A stretch of 64,000 nt of DNA from Butyrivibrio hungatei NK4A153 (GCF_000424465.1 NZ_KE384198.1:80774-144773), one strand, 5' to 3'; positions 9,260 to 18,221 are shown, counted from the first letter of the stretch. Made by a program: numbers and translations. Notes: generated by a model not told the origin, from the sequence alone.

Positions 9260-10039
9260 TTACAAATAATACTCCGGCTCTTTGTTCTCTCCGGCATAGT
9301 TCAGAATTTCCAGAATCTTCGTTCTGTATTTGATAAAGTCCGTTCCTCCTCTCGCTCTTGGTCTTCCAAGTTCTATATCAAGCACCTGCTCGATCTTCGC
9401 AGGTCTTGGCGTCATTATGACAACTTTGTCAGACAGATAAACAGCCTCGTCAACATCGTGTGTCACCATGATCATCGTCATCTTCTGATCCTTCCATATC
9501 TTTAAGATCTCATCCTGCATATTCATTCTTGTGAATGCATCCAGCGCACCGAGCGGCTCATCAAGCAAAAGAACTTTCGGATGTCCCACAAGCGCTCTTG
9601 CAAGCGACGCTCTCTGGTTCATTCCACCCGACAGCTGGTGCGGATAGGAATTTTCAAAGCCCGTAAGCCCGACCATTTCTATATATTCTTTTACATCTTC
9701 TTTTTTCTCTTTATATATTCCTCTCGCCCTCAGGCCAAAAGCGATATTGTTTTCAATAGAAAGCCACGGATAAAGATTTGCCTGCTGAAAAGCAAATCCT
9801 CTCTCATGCCCCGGTGCCGTAACAGGCTCTCCGTCAAGAAATACCGTTCCTTCATCTGCAAGTCCAAGTCCCGCAATAGCTCGCAGGAGTGTTGTCTTTC
9901 CGCATCCCGACGGGCCTATAAGCGATATAAAAGATCCGGGTTCAATATCAAGGTTTACTCCGTTCAGAGCATTTACAACACTTCCGTCAGGATTTGTAAA
10001 ACTCTTGGATACGTTTTCAATTTTTATCTCTCCTACCAT
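9260..10039 (-). CDS. ABC transporter ATPase, nitrate/sulfonate/taurine type
   Basis: The 259-residue protein has Walker A GPSGCGKTTLL, the Q-loop in FAFQQANLYPWLSI, the signature HQLSGGMNQRASLARAL, Walker B VLLLDEPLGALD and the switch MVTHDVDEA. The pattern is that of SsuB/TauB/NrtD. It energises the permease gene upstream, which it overlaps by 7 nt, and pairs with the binding protein downstream. Confidence 0.95.
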   Translation of the reverse strand: MVGEIKIENVSKSFTNPDGSVVNALNGVNLDIEPGSFISLIGPSGCGKTTLLRAIAGLGLADEGTVFLDGEPVTAPGHERGFAFQQANLYPWLSIENNIAFGLRARGIYKEKKEDVKEYIEMVGLTGFENSYPHQLSGGMNQRASLARALVGHPKVLLLDEPLGALDAFTRMNMQDEILKIWKDQKMTMIMVTHDVDEAVYLSDKVVIMTPRPAKIEQVLDIELGRPRARGGTDFIKYRTKILEILNYAGENKEPEYYL

Positions 10040-10986
10040 TTAATTACTCCCTTCTGCCATCCAAGCAGTCTGTCCTTGATCCTGAATAAAAGAGTGATTA
10101 TCAGGTTACACAATACCGCAAGAAGTATCAGTCCCGCGTAAACGTTGGCATACAGCATCATGCTCTTTTGCCAGTTAAGATACCAGCCGATTCCCGATTT
10201 ACAACCGAACATCTCGGCTGTCACAAGTGTTACAAACGAGCCTGTCGTCGCATAAAAAAAGCCGAGGAACACGTTGGGAAGCGCCGCAGGAATTCCGACT
10301 TTGAAGATTTTATATAACTTATTTGCTCCCAAAGTATCCGCAACCTCAAAATAAGTCTGCTGAACATTCTGTATTCCGTTACTTGTCATGACAGTTATCG
10401 GAAACCACACCGACAGTGCTATCATGAATACCGCCGCCTGATAAGATGTGCTAAAAAGTGAAAGCACGAGCGGTGACCATGATGTTGCAGGAATAGGTCC
10501 GATTATCTTGGTCAAAGGATTGATCCAATAAGCAACATTCTTGTTGAATCCTATAAGTATTCCCGTTGTAAATCCAAGCGCCGCTCCGACCGCAAATCCT
10601 ATTATCAACAGCTTTCCGGATGATACTATGCATTCAAGCATGAGCGCTCTGTCATTTACGAATACCGCAAACACCCTGTCCAGAGACGGGAAAAAGAGAA
10701 CCGGAAGAAGCGCAAATTTACTGCATATAAGATTTATGAAGTTTAGCAGCTGTGCTCCTCCTGCGAGTAGCGGCCCGCTTTTTAAAAGATATTCGTCTGT
10801 CTTTTTATTAAAGAAGGAAGCTACATATAAACCTATGAATAATGCTCCTACTATATAAAGAAAGTATGTAAAGAACGGTCCTTTTGCATCAGGCTGTTTT
10901 GCCGAGTTCGGCACCGCCACCTGGATCAGCAACGTAAATATCACCGATATGATGGGGCTGATCTTCTTTAGTTGTTTTGTAACCAA
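10033..10986 (-). CDS. ABC transporter permease, nitrate/sulfonate/taurine type
   Basis: The 317-residue membrane protein has the EAA-type coupling loop ADTLGANKLYKIFKVGIPAALPN typical of BPD_transp_1 permeases. It also has an N-terminal extension with extra membrane helices. The start is TTG, placed 9 nt after AGGAGG. It is the first gene of an operon that runs through the ATPase, the binding protein, DUF4418, FtsX and the second ATPase, with gaps or overlaps no longer than about 40 nt. A hairpin pair lies upstream. Confidence 0.92.
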   Translation of the reverse strand: MVTKQLKKISPIISVIFTLLIQVAVPNSAKQPDAKGPFFTYFLYIVGALFIGLYVASFFNKKTDEYLLKSGPLLAGGAQLLNFINLICSKFALLPVLFFPSLDRVFAVFVNDRALMLECIVSSGKLLIIGFAVGAALGFTTGILIGFNKNVAYWINPLTKIIGPIPATSWSPLVLSLFSTSYQAAVFMIALSVWFPITVMTSNGIQNVQQTYFEVADTLGANKLYKIFKVGIPAALPNVFLGFFYATTGSFVTLVTAEMFGCKSGIGWYLNWQKSMMLYANVYAGLILLAVLCNLIITLLFRIKDRLLGWQKGVIKW

Positions 10987-11036
10987 TTACTTTTTCCTCC
11001 TCAACTATTAATTGTTGTGCTCCCGTTATAGACAAC

Positions 11037-11135
11037 GAAAGCCGGAGGCTTCATTTTATTGAAACCTCCGGCTTTCCGGTCAGCTCAGTGCTTTATGATG
11101 TTCAAATCTTATCATACAAAGCACAAGCTGCATAA
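11037..11135 (-). other. Two hairpins between the CBM gene and the ABC operon
   Basis: The first stem (about 11090-11135) is imperfect and contains AGCTTGTGCTTTGT against AAAGCACTGAGCT. The second (11037-11083) has an 11-bp core, AAAGCCGGAGG/CCTCCGGCTTT, with further pairing inside. They could terminate the CBM gene that stops at 11159 or form a leader for the permease gene. Neither has a good T-run, and I do not recognise a known riboswitch. Confidence 0.5.
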
Positions 11136-11158
11136 TTCATGAATGTTATCGTTTGCAA

Positions 11159-12925
11159 TCAGTTATTGTTATCACTAAAGAAGTAATCCAATCCCCCGCT
11201 TGCATCGCCGCTTCCGATTATTCCGAACTCGGTGCTCTGTCCGGGATTTAAAACAGCATTCCAGGAGAGAGGCGTAAATACGTAGTATTCATCGTCTTCA
11301 TCCACATTTGTACACCAGCTCTGAGCGACGTTTATATATTTCTTTTTAATCTTTAATGTCCATCCCGAAGACTGCTCTTCAGATATATTGGTAATCTTGA
11401 AATTTATCTGATAACCGCCGTCCCAGATATCTCTTGAATATTTAAGTTCAAGCTTGCAGTCGCCCTGAATATCCGGCTGTTCGGGTTCTTCGGGAATTTT
11501 AGGCTCCTCGGGTTGCTTCGGCTCTTCCGGATGTTCAGGCTTATCCGGTTCCTCAGGTAATTCAGGTTTGTCTGGGATCTCCGGCAACTCAGGCTGCTCT
11601 TTTCCTGGATCGTCATTTTCTTCTCCGCCCGATATAGGCTCATTGCCCGGAACCGGCATCATCTTACTCATGACTGTCCATTTATCGATCATACAACTTC
11701 CGACTTTGCAAACAAAATAAAGGTCATGTATTCCCTCTATATTAGGAGCTTTGGTTCTATAATGCAGATATTCACCGTCTGTATTCTCAACCTTTATAAC
11801 GCCGAGAAGTTCTCCGTCAACGCTTCCTTCTCTTACCTCAACGGCTGCCGGCTTTTCACTCTTTGCAACAATAACAACCGATGTAAGGCCATATCTAAAG
11901 TTTACTTTTTGGGCTGAGATATATCCGTTTTCCTTGATTGATACAACCTTGTTCCAGTTATCTTCAACTATCTCGGCATTTTCTCTCGGGAAATCAATCT
12001 CTGCTTCGACATAGCCGTACGGACTAATCTTTTCACCGGGTGTCGGAAGCGGCCTGTCGGTGTTTCTCGGAGCCGCGCACCAATTATCAATGTTGCATTT
12101 TCCTTTTTTCCCAACAAAATAAATCTTCTGCATTCCTTCAATATTCGCCATTTCTCCCTCAAATGGCTTGTAGGAATCATCCGTGTCGCGAAATTCTATC
12201 GTGCCGATAAGTTCACCCGCAGGAGAATCTTTTCTAACCTCGATTATTCCGTCATCTTCAGCTCTTGCCTCAATCGTAATGCTCTTAAGTCCCTTTTCGA
12301 AGTTGACATCCTTCATAAGGAAAAAATCATTTTCAGAAAAATCGGCTAAAACAATACGTCTTTTATCCTTAACTACCCCTACTCCCGATGTGCCGAAGTT
12401 AACTTCCGCCTCATTATCCTTGTACGGATCGATCTGCGGAACATCGCCGCTTTCGTAGATCTTGCCCGGAAGTGCCTTCCATGTCGCAATATCTATTGGA
12501 TTGTTCGCCTCAAAATATATATCATGAACTCCCGAAACGTTCACTTTCGGAATCCCGGTACTTTGATTAAACGAATAAGCTCTGATAAGTATCCTTGCGA
12601 TAGGCTCGCTCTTCGGATCATCTATATATACATAAATTTCTGAACCGCCCCATCTTGTCCTTGCCGTCACTTCTATGCCGGTAAGCCCCTTTGAAAAATC
12701 CACATTCTCCGCTTTAAGTATCTTTGATCCGGAGATCGGCGAATATTGAATACCGTCCTCATAGAAACCGCCTCCGTTTTCCATTATCTCCGTCTGTACT
12801 AATTCATACGGGTTTAAAAGAGCTTTCTCATTATTGGGTTCTGCTGCCTTTATTGCCATGCCCTGCAAAATCAACATGACTGCTACCGCCAAAAAACTTA
12901 TTGCTACTCTCACTTTCCTTTTCAT
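11159..12925 (-). CDS. Secreted carbohydrate-binding protein, 3 x CBM6 + CBM2
   Basis: A signal peptide ending near KAAEP is followed by three CBM6-like modules (about residues 38-155, 170-290 and 300-420). Each opens with a Pro-Tyr-x-x-V/E element and has the GVHDIYF or GIHDLYF strand near its end. A Pro/Glu/Lys-rich linker (about 430-490) leads to a C-terminal CBM2-like domain with WDGGYQINFKITN, SWCTNV and PLSWNAVLNPGQSTEFG. No catalytic domain is present. The role is probably adhesion to plant polysaccharide or display on it. It is a smaller paralogue of the upstream gene at 13339-17457. Confidence 0.85.
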   Translation of the reverse strand: MKRKVRVAISFLAVAVMLILQGMAIKAAEPNNEKALLNPYELVQTEIMENGGGFYEDGIQYSPISGSKILKAENVDFSKGLTGIEVTARTRWGGSEIYVYIDDPKSEPIARILIRAYSFNQSTGIPKVNVSGVHDIYFEANNPIDIATWKALPGKIYESGDVPQIDPYKDNEAEVNFGTSGVGVVKDKRRIVLADFSENDFFLMKDVNFEKGLKSITIEARAEDDGIIEVRKDSPAGELIGTIEFRDTDDSYKPFEGEMANIEGMQKIYFVGKKGKCNIDNWCAAPRNTDRPLPTPGEKISPYGYVEAEIDFPRENAEIVEDNWNKVVSIKENGYISAQKVNFRYGLTSVVIVAKSEKPAAVEVREGSVDGELLGVIKVENTDGEYLHYRTKAPNIEGIHDLYFVCKVGSCMIDKWTVMSKMMPVPGNEPISGGEENDDPGKEQPELPEIPDKPELPEEPDKPEHPEEPKQPEEPKIPEEPEQPDIQGDCKLELKYSRDIWDGGYQINFKITNISEEQSSGWTLKIKKKYINVAQSWCTNVDEDDEYYVFTPLSWNAVLNPGQSTEFGIIGSGDASGGLDYFFSDNNN

Positions 12926-12989
12926 ATTTTTTACCCCCGATACACTTTAACGACTCTGCTACATAATTTGTAGTCCGAACAGCTAGATT

Positions 12990-13239
12990 ACAGATAACTC
13001 ATCTTGTTTTCTATTTTCTGATCTGTGTTTTCTCACCTATTTTTCCCACGATGCATCTCTAAATACAGATAACTCATCTTATTTTCTCTCTTCTTATCTG
13101 TGTTTTTCATCAATTTATACCTCTAAATCACAGATAATCGCTTCGTTTTCGCATTTCTTATCTGTGTTTTTATCAATTTTCTCCTTTTAAACCTCCGAAA
13201 ATCACAGATAATCGCCTTATTTTCACTTTTTTTATCTGT
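12990..13239. repeat. Four phased palindromic units, ACAGAT...ATCTGT
   Basis: Units at 12990-13026, 13065-13101, 13130-13165 and 13204-13239 are 37, 37, 36 and 36 nt long. Each starts ACAGATAA and ends in ATCTGT. Start-to-start distances are 75, 65 and 74. Interiors are T-rich and only partly similar. The array occupies the 413-bp gap between the two CBM genes. Besides it I see only the terminator at 13251-13278 in that gap. Confidence 0.8.
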
Positions 13240-13250
13240 ATAAAGAAAAC

Positions 13251-13278
13251 CCGGTGACCGTCAAAAGACAGCCACCGG
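13251..13278 (-). terminator. Intrinsic terminator of the large CBM gene
   Basis: On the minus strand CCGGTGGCTGTC pairs with GACGGTCACCGG (12 bp, two G-U pairs) around a TTTT loop and is followed by GTTTTCTTTAT. It lies 60 nt past the stop codon. Confidence 0.8.
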
Positions 13279-13338
13279 ATTTCTTACCTTCTTTTAAAGA
13301 AGGTCATTAACCGCCCCTTTCTCTCTTTTTATCTTTTT

Positions 13339-16300
13339 TTACTCAAATACATAATCAATCTGGCTCGGCTCTCCACTTCCGATAATTCCGAATGTGGTAG
13401 ACTGTCCGTTTCCAAGCGTAGAATTCCATGACATAGGAGTAATTACATAGTAATCGCCCTGCTGCTGGATATTTACGCACCAGCTCTGAGTAATGTTGAT
13501 ACCGTTTCTCTTAATCTTGAGCTTCCACGTGTTCACTGTATTACCTGAGCTGTTGGTAACGGTGAAGTTTGTCTGATAACCACCCTGCCATTTGCTTGTA
13601 TTTTGAGTAAGCTTCATGCCTGTCTCAACTACAGGAGGCTCTACAACTTCCTTATAAGGATTTACCTTCCAGGAATCAAGTGTTACAGCACTTCCACCAC
13701 TCGGAACTACGAAGTAGATATCCTTCTTTCCTGTGATGTTCTTTGAAGCTGTGATCTTAAACTCACGTGCGCTTCCGCTTACAGTTGCATATCCGATAAG
13801 GTCTCCGCTTGCTGAGCCAACTCTTACCTCAAATCTTGTAGAATTGGTTGCTCCGGCATTTACGATAAATTCTGAAATACCATCAGAGAATACAACATTC
13901 TTTGCTACTGCATATCCGCCCGCACCAATGCTTACGCCCTGCTTATTAGGTGTAAGTCTTGCGTTGCTGAGATCTGTAGATGCCTCACCCTCAACAGTGT
14001 TGTAAGGATTGATATCTTCATAAACAGGAGGCTCAACTATCGTACCTGATGAAGGCATTGCCTGCCATGCATCAAATGTTGCGGCACCACCCTTTGCCTC
14101 AAAGTAAACATAATGCTTACCTGTGATATCTGTTGAAACTTTTACAAATGTTTCTTTTGTAATATCAGTACCAACGCTGATCGAGCCGATAGGTGTCTGC
14201 GAATCATCAATATAGATATTAAGCTTAACCTTAGGCTGTGATGCACTTGCAAGTACCTTGAATCCTGATATTCCCTTTGAGAAGTCAATGTTCTGCACAA
14301 GGATATATCCGCCATCACTGATGACTATCGACTGCTTGTTAGGTGAAAGCATTGCATTTGTAAGATCCTTGGATACTTCTGCTTCTACCTTGTTGTAAGG
14401 ATTGATCGTATCGCCTACCGGAGGTTCTACGATTGTTCCGTCCGCAGGTGTTACCTTCCATGAATCAAACGTTATGCTTCCGTCCATTATTGCTACAAAG
14501 TAGATGTCATGTGTTCCTGTGATATTATTTGCAGCATTTACTGTTATATCTTTTGCATCTGTACTTACTCTAAAGTTTGCGATAAGGTCTCCGTCCGCCT
14601 TATCAAGTCTTGCTTCAAGTCTGTTTGCTCCGCTTGCTTTCGCATTAACTGTAAATTCCTTAATTCCCTTTGAGAAATCTACGTTCTTTGCTACTGCATA
14701 TCCACCCTTCTGGATGCTTACAGCCTGCTTGTTAGGTGTAACCATTGCGCTCTTAAGCTCTGCAGATGCTTCTGCTTCTACTGTGCTGTAAGGATTTACT
14801 GTATCGCCTACAGGAGGTTCTACAATTGTTCCTGACTTAGCCATTGCATTCCAAGCATCGAATGTAACCGATCCGCCTGTTGCCTCGAAGTATACATCGT
14901 GTGTTCCTGTAAGGTCTGATGTAAGCTTAATGCCTGTTCCCGAAGCCATATTTGCGCCGACATTTGCTGTTCCAATCGCTGTCTTTGCATCATATCCGGA
15001 CTTATCAATATAAACATTGAGTTTAACTCCGGGCTTTGATGACTGTGCATAAATCTGGAATCCGTTAAGTCCCTTTGCGAAATTAACATTCTTAACTACT
15101 ATATATCCGCCATCATTAACTACTACAGATGTCTTGCTTGGAGCAATCATTGCGCTGCTAAGCTCATCTGCTTTTTCTGCCTCTACCTTCTCATAAGGAT
15201 CTACTGTATCACCTACAGGAGGTTCTACGATTGTTCCGTCAGAAGGTGTTACCTTCCAGTAATCAAATGTTACAGTGCCATCCATCATAGCTACGAAATA
15301 AACGTCATGCGTTCCGGTAACACTTGCTGAAACATTTGCTGTTAATTCTTTAGCGTCTGTGCTGACCATATAGCTTGCAATGCGCTCTCCGGTAGGCTTA
15401 TCAAGTCTGACTTCAAGTCTGTTTGCTCCGCTTGCTCCTGCCTTAACAAGAATTTCCTTAACTCCCTTAGAGAAGTCTACATTCTTTGCAACTGCAAATC
15501 CACCCTTCTGGATGCTTACAGCCTGCTTATTAGGTGTGATCATCGCATTGCTGAACTCTGCTGATGCTTCTGCCTCAACCTTCTCATAAGGATCTACCGT
15601 ATCGCCTACAGGAGGCTCTACAACAGGAGGCTCTTCTGTTCCGTCTGAAGATGTTACCTTCCAGGAATCGAAGGTCAGACTGCCATCCATAGTTGCTACA
15701 AAGTAGATGTCATGTGTTCCTGTGATATTCTTTGCAGCACTTACTGTTATATCTTTTGCATCTGTGCTGACTCTGAAGTTTGCGATAAGATCTCCGTCTG
15801 CCTTATCAAGTCTTGCTTCAAGTCTGTTTGCTCCACTTGCTTTCGCATTAACTGTAAATTCCTTAATGCCCTTTGAGAAATCTACACTCTTTGCTACTGC
15901 ATATCCACCCTTCTGGATGCTTACTGCCTGCTTATTAGGTGTAACCATTGCGCTCTTAAGCTCTGCAGATGCTTCTGCTTCAACCTTCTCATAAGGATTT
16001 ACTGTATCGCCTACAGGAGGTTCTACTACAGGAGGCTCTTCCGTTCCGCCTGATGCTTCCACTGCACGCCATGCATCAAGTGTTATAGCGCCACCATCTG
16101 CCTGAATGTATACATCATGAGTTCCCTTGAGCTCTGATGTAACATCCACAGTTGACTCCTTGGCAATATCTGTACCGACATTGATCGAAGCCATGGGTGA
16201 CTTTGCACCATCAATATAGATGTTGAGTTTAACCTTAGGAGCTGACGCTTTTGCAAGTACAGCAAATCCCGAAAGTCCCTTTGAGAAATCAACATTCTTG

Positions 16301-17457
16301 GTGATCACATAACCACCGTCTTTAACAACTACCGACTGCTTATTAGGTGATACCATAGCCTCAGCAAGCTCAGTTGCCGCCTCTGCTTCTACCTTACTAT
16401 AAGGATTTACCGTATCGCCTACAGGTGGCTCAACTACAGGAGGTTCTTCCGTTCCGCCCTGTCCTTCCAGAGCCTGCCATGCATCAATCTGTACAGCTCC
16501 GCCATTTGCTTTAAAATATACATCATGTGAACCCTTGAGGTCCGATGATATCTTTACAAATGACTCACTTGACATATCAGTGCCAACGCTGATAGAACCT
16601 AACTGAGTATCGATTCCGTCAACATATACATCAAGTTTAACCTTTGGTGCTGAAGTCTTGGCAAGTACCTTGAATCCCGAAACACCTTTTGACAGGTCAA
16701 CATTCTTGGCTACAATATATCCGCCATCATTTATAAGTACCGACTGCTTGTTCGGAACAAGCTTTGCATTTTCCAATGTAGCTGCTGTCTCGGCCTCAAC
16801 CTTCTCATACGGATTTACAGCTGTCGGATTTTCCGGCTGATCGGGGTTCTCCGGCTGTTCCGGAACCTCAGGCTGATCAGGGTTTTCCGGCTGTTCCGGA
16901 ACCTCAGGCTGATCGGGATTTTCCGGCTGCTCCGGAACCTCAGGCTGATCGGGATTCTCCGGTTGGTCCGGATTTTCAGGTTCATCAGGTGTTTCACCCG
17001 GTTCCGCTGTCCAACTGTCTACCAAACTTGTGCCCATCGTCTGCACAAATGCAATGGTATCCGCTCCATCCAAATCTTTTACGGAAGTTGAAAATTCCCT
17101 GTATTCTCCGTCGGTACCACTAAGTTTAATGCTACCTACTACATCTCCCTTTTCTCCATCTTTATGAATAACAATAAGACCTGCCGAATCCGCTTTGGCT
17201 TTTATAACTATCTTAGAAACTCCCTGCGAGAAGTTCACACTCTTCACAGTGAAGTAATTTCCAGATCCAAGGCTGACAACTGTCGCGCCGGCATCTTCAT
17301 CTGTGAAAACATCTTTTATATTACGTTCAAAGTCAAGTTCCGCCTCAACCGTACCGTACGGGTTAATACTTGGTGCCGCCGCTACTGTCAAGCCTGGTGA
17401 TAACAATCCTGTTGCTAAGAATACACTTAATGCTACTGATAACTTTCGTTTAATCAT
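13339..17457 (-). CDS. Secreted carbohydrate-binding protein, 9 x CBM6 + CBM2
   Basis: About 1370 residues without any catalytic domain. After the signal peptide (MIKRKLSVAL... to TVAAAP) comes one CBM6-like module, then a Pro-Glu-Asn-Asp linker of repeated PEQPENPDQ units. Eight more CBM6-like modules follow, each about 118 residues, joined by short EEPPVVEPPVGDT or TIVEPPVGDT linkers, and the protein ends in a CBM2-like domain (GGYQTNFTVTN, SWCVNI, PMSWNSTLGNGQSTTFG). Module starts read NPY.KVEAE or DPYEKVEAE; module ends read GTHDVYF...W. Modules 4 and 7 are nearly identical. I chose the ATG at 17457. A GTG five codons earlier is in frame but touches the AGGAGG. Confidence 0.88.
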   Translation of the reverse strand: MIKRKLSVALSVFLATGLLSPGLTVAAAPSINPYGTVEAELDFERNIKDVFTDEDAGATVVSLGSGNYFTVKSVNFSQGVSKIVIKAKADSAGLIVIHKDGEKGDVVGSIKLSGTDGEYREFSTSVKDLDGADTIAFVQTMGTSLVDSWTAEPGETPDEPENPDQPENPDQPEVPEQPENPDQPEVPEQPENPDQPEVPEQPENPDQPENPTAVNPYEKVEAETAATLENAKLVPNKQSVLINDGGYIVAKNVDLSKGVSGFKVLAKTSAPKVKLDVYVDGIDTQLGSISVGTDMSSESFVKISSDLKGSHDVYFKANGGAVQIDAWQALEGQGGTEEPPVVEPPVGDTVNPYSKVEAEAATELAEAMVSPNKQSVVVKDGGYVITKNVDFSKGLSGFAVLAKASAPKVKLNIYIDGAKSPMASINVGTDIAKESTVDVTSELKGTHDVYIQADGGAITLDAWRAVEASGGTEEPPVVEPPVGDTVNPYEKVEAEASAELKSAMVTPNKQAVSIQKGGYAVAKSVDFSKGIKEFTVNAKASGANRLEARLDKADGDLIANFRVSTDAKDITVSAAKNITGTHDIYFVATMDGSLTFDSWKVTSSDGTEEPPVVEPPVGDTVDPYEKVEAEASAEFSNAMITPNKQAVSIQKGGFAVAKNVDFSKGVKEILVKAGASGANRLEVRLDKPTGERIASYMVSTDAKELTANVSASVTGTHDVYFVAMMDGTVTFDYWKVTPSDGTIVEPPVGDTVDPYEKVEAEKADELSSAMIAPSKTSVVVNDGGYIVVKNVNFAKGLNGFQIYAQSSKPGVKLNVYIDKSGYDAKTAIGTANVGANMASGTGIKLTSDLTGTHDVYFEATGGSVTFDAWNAMAKSGTIVEPPVGDTVNPYSTVEAEASAELKSAMVTPNKQAVSIQKGGYAVAKNVDFSKGIKEFTVNAKASGANRLEARLDKADGDLIANFRVSTDAKDITVNAANNITGTHDIYFVAIMDGSITFDSWKVTPADGTIVEPPVGDTINPYNKVEAEVSKDLTNAMLSPNKQSIVISDGGYILVQNIDFSKGISGFKVLASASQPKVKLNIYIDDSQTPIGSISVGTDITKETFVKVSTDITGKHYVYFEAKGGAATFDAWQAMPSSGTIVEPPVYEDINPYNTVEGEASTDLSNARLTPNKQGVSIGAGGYAVAKNVVFSDGISEFIVNAGATNSTRFEVRVGSASGDLIGYATVSGSAREFKITASKNITGKKDIYFVVPSGGSAVTLDSWKVNPYKEVVEPPVVETGMKLTQNTSKWQGGYQTNFTVTNSSGNTVNTWKLKIKRNGINITQSWCVNIQQQGDYYVITPMSWNSTLGNGQSTTFGIIGSGEPSQIDYVFE
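14470..14790. repeat. Near-identical internal direct repeat (partner at 15670-15990)
   Basis: These 320 bp encode CBM6 module 7 and match 15670-15990 (module 4) with few differences over the whole length. The separation is exactly one three-module block of about 1.2 kb. The neighbouring modules 3/8 and 5 are clearly related but more diverged. This points to recent duplication or gene conversion in steps of several modules. Confidence 0.85.
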
Positions 17458-17504
17458 AATAAAACCGTTCACCTCCTAGCCTAATAAAATTGTTTTGATT
17501 TTTA

Positions 17505-17520
17505 CGTAAACGTTTTAGCG
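17505..17520 (-). promoter_or_regulatory. Possible LacI-family/cre-like operator
   Basis: On the minus strand CGCTAAAACGTTTACG has the AAACGTTT core of CcpA/LacI-family operators. It lies about 50 nt upstream of the large CBM gene's start codon. This is a sequence resemblance only. Confidence 0.35.
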
Positions 17521-17743
17521 CCCGAGCACTTCCATTTTAACAGCGCATTATTTTTGTGCACAATGTGTAATATTACTCAAATAACGCAAATTTTAATAGT
17601 CATAATGACTTAATCTCTTTGCGATTTTAAGTTAGTTTTAATGTGATTAAAAGAAAATTATTAACTTAAATGATTATAAAAAATCGCTAAAAAAAACATT
17701 ATTTCCTCGCTCAGACTATTTTCTCCCATCTCAAATAAGAATG

Positions 17744-18067
17744 TATGACTTTTTATAAAAGAATCATCAAAAAAGGTCATATTTTTTATCTCTCGAAAAA
17801 TTACCATATGACTTTTTTTGGAAAAAACCGCATTAAAAGTCATGTATTTTTTCCATATTTTTTTTGATAAAAAAACAAGTATATGACCCATATGTGCAAA
17901 AAGCCCTCAAAAGGTCATAAAATCTATGCTTGCGAAGTTTAAAAAGGCAAAAAAATATGACTTTTTCAGGCATTTTTTTCAGATAAGGTCATACATCTTT
18001 TTTTCAGCATACTCTACAAATAAAAAATGCATGACTTTTTAGAAGAAAAATCATCAAAAAAGTCATA
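17744..18067. repeat. Five phased 38-nt palindromic units, TATGAC...GTCATA
   Basis: Units at 17744, 17807, 17882, 17956 and 18030 are each exactly 38 nt. Each begins TATGAC (CATGAC in the last) and ends GTCATA or GTCATG. Interiors are A/T-rich and not conserved. Start-to-start distances are 63, 75, 74 and 74. Half-site distances alternate about 32 and 42 nt, i.e. near three and four helical turns. The array fills most of the gap 17458-18221 upstream of the large CBM gene. The rest is AT-rich with no gene that I would support. Confidence 0.85.
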
Positions 18068-18221
18068 CATTTGCAAATCACACTTATATATCCCGTCACA
18101 AAACAAAAACCTGAATTTTTGTCATATCAGATTGATATTCTTCGCCCCTCGGCAAGACAACTAAAAAAGGCAAATTAAAAAGCAAGCTAACTCCATATAC
18201 TGCGTTGGCAAGCCAACAACA

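Noticed and set aside
11037..11135. TPP or another known riboswitch for the SsuABC/ThiY-like transporter
   Set aside because: None of the conserved words of the TPP, SAM or guanidine classes could be found; only two plain hairpins.
17661..17891. 76-codon minus-strand open frame in the gap upstream of the large CBM gene
   Set aside because: It is built from the palindromic array and AT-rich DNA, with no ribosome binding site.
17744..18067. CRISPR array
   Set aside because: Unit ends and length repeat, but the interiors differ, so there is no conserved repeat sequence. No cas gene is present in the window.
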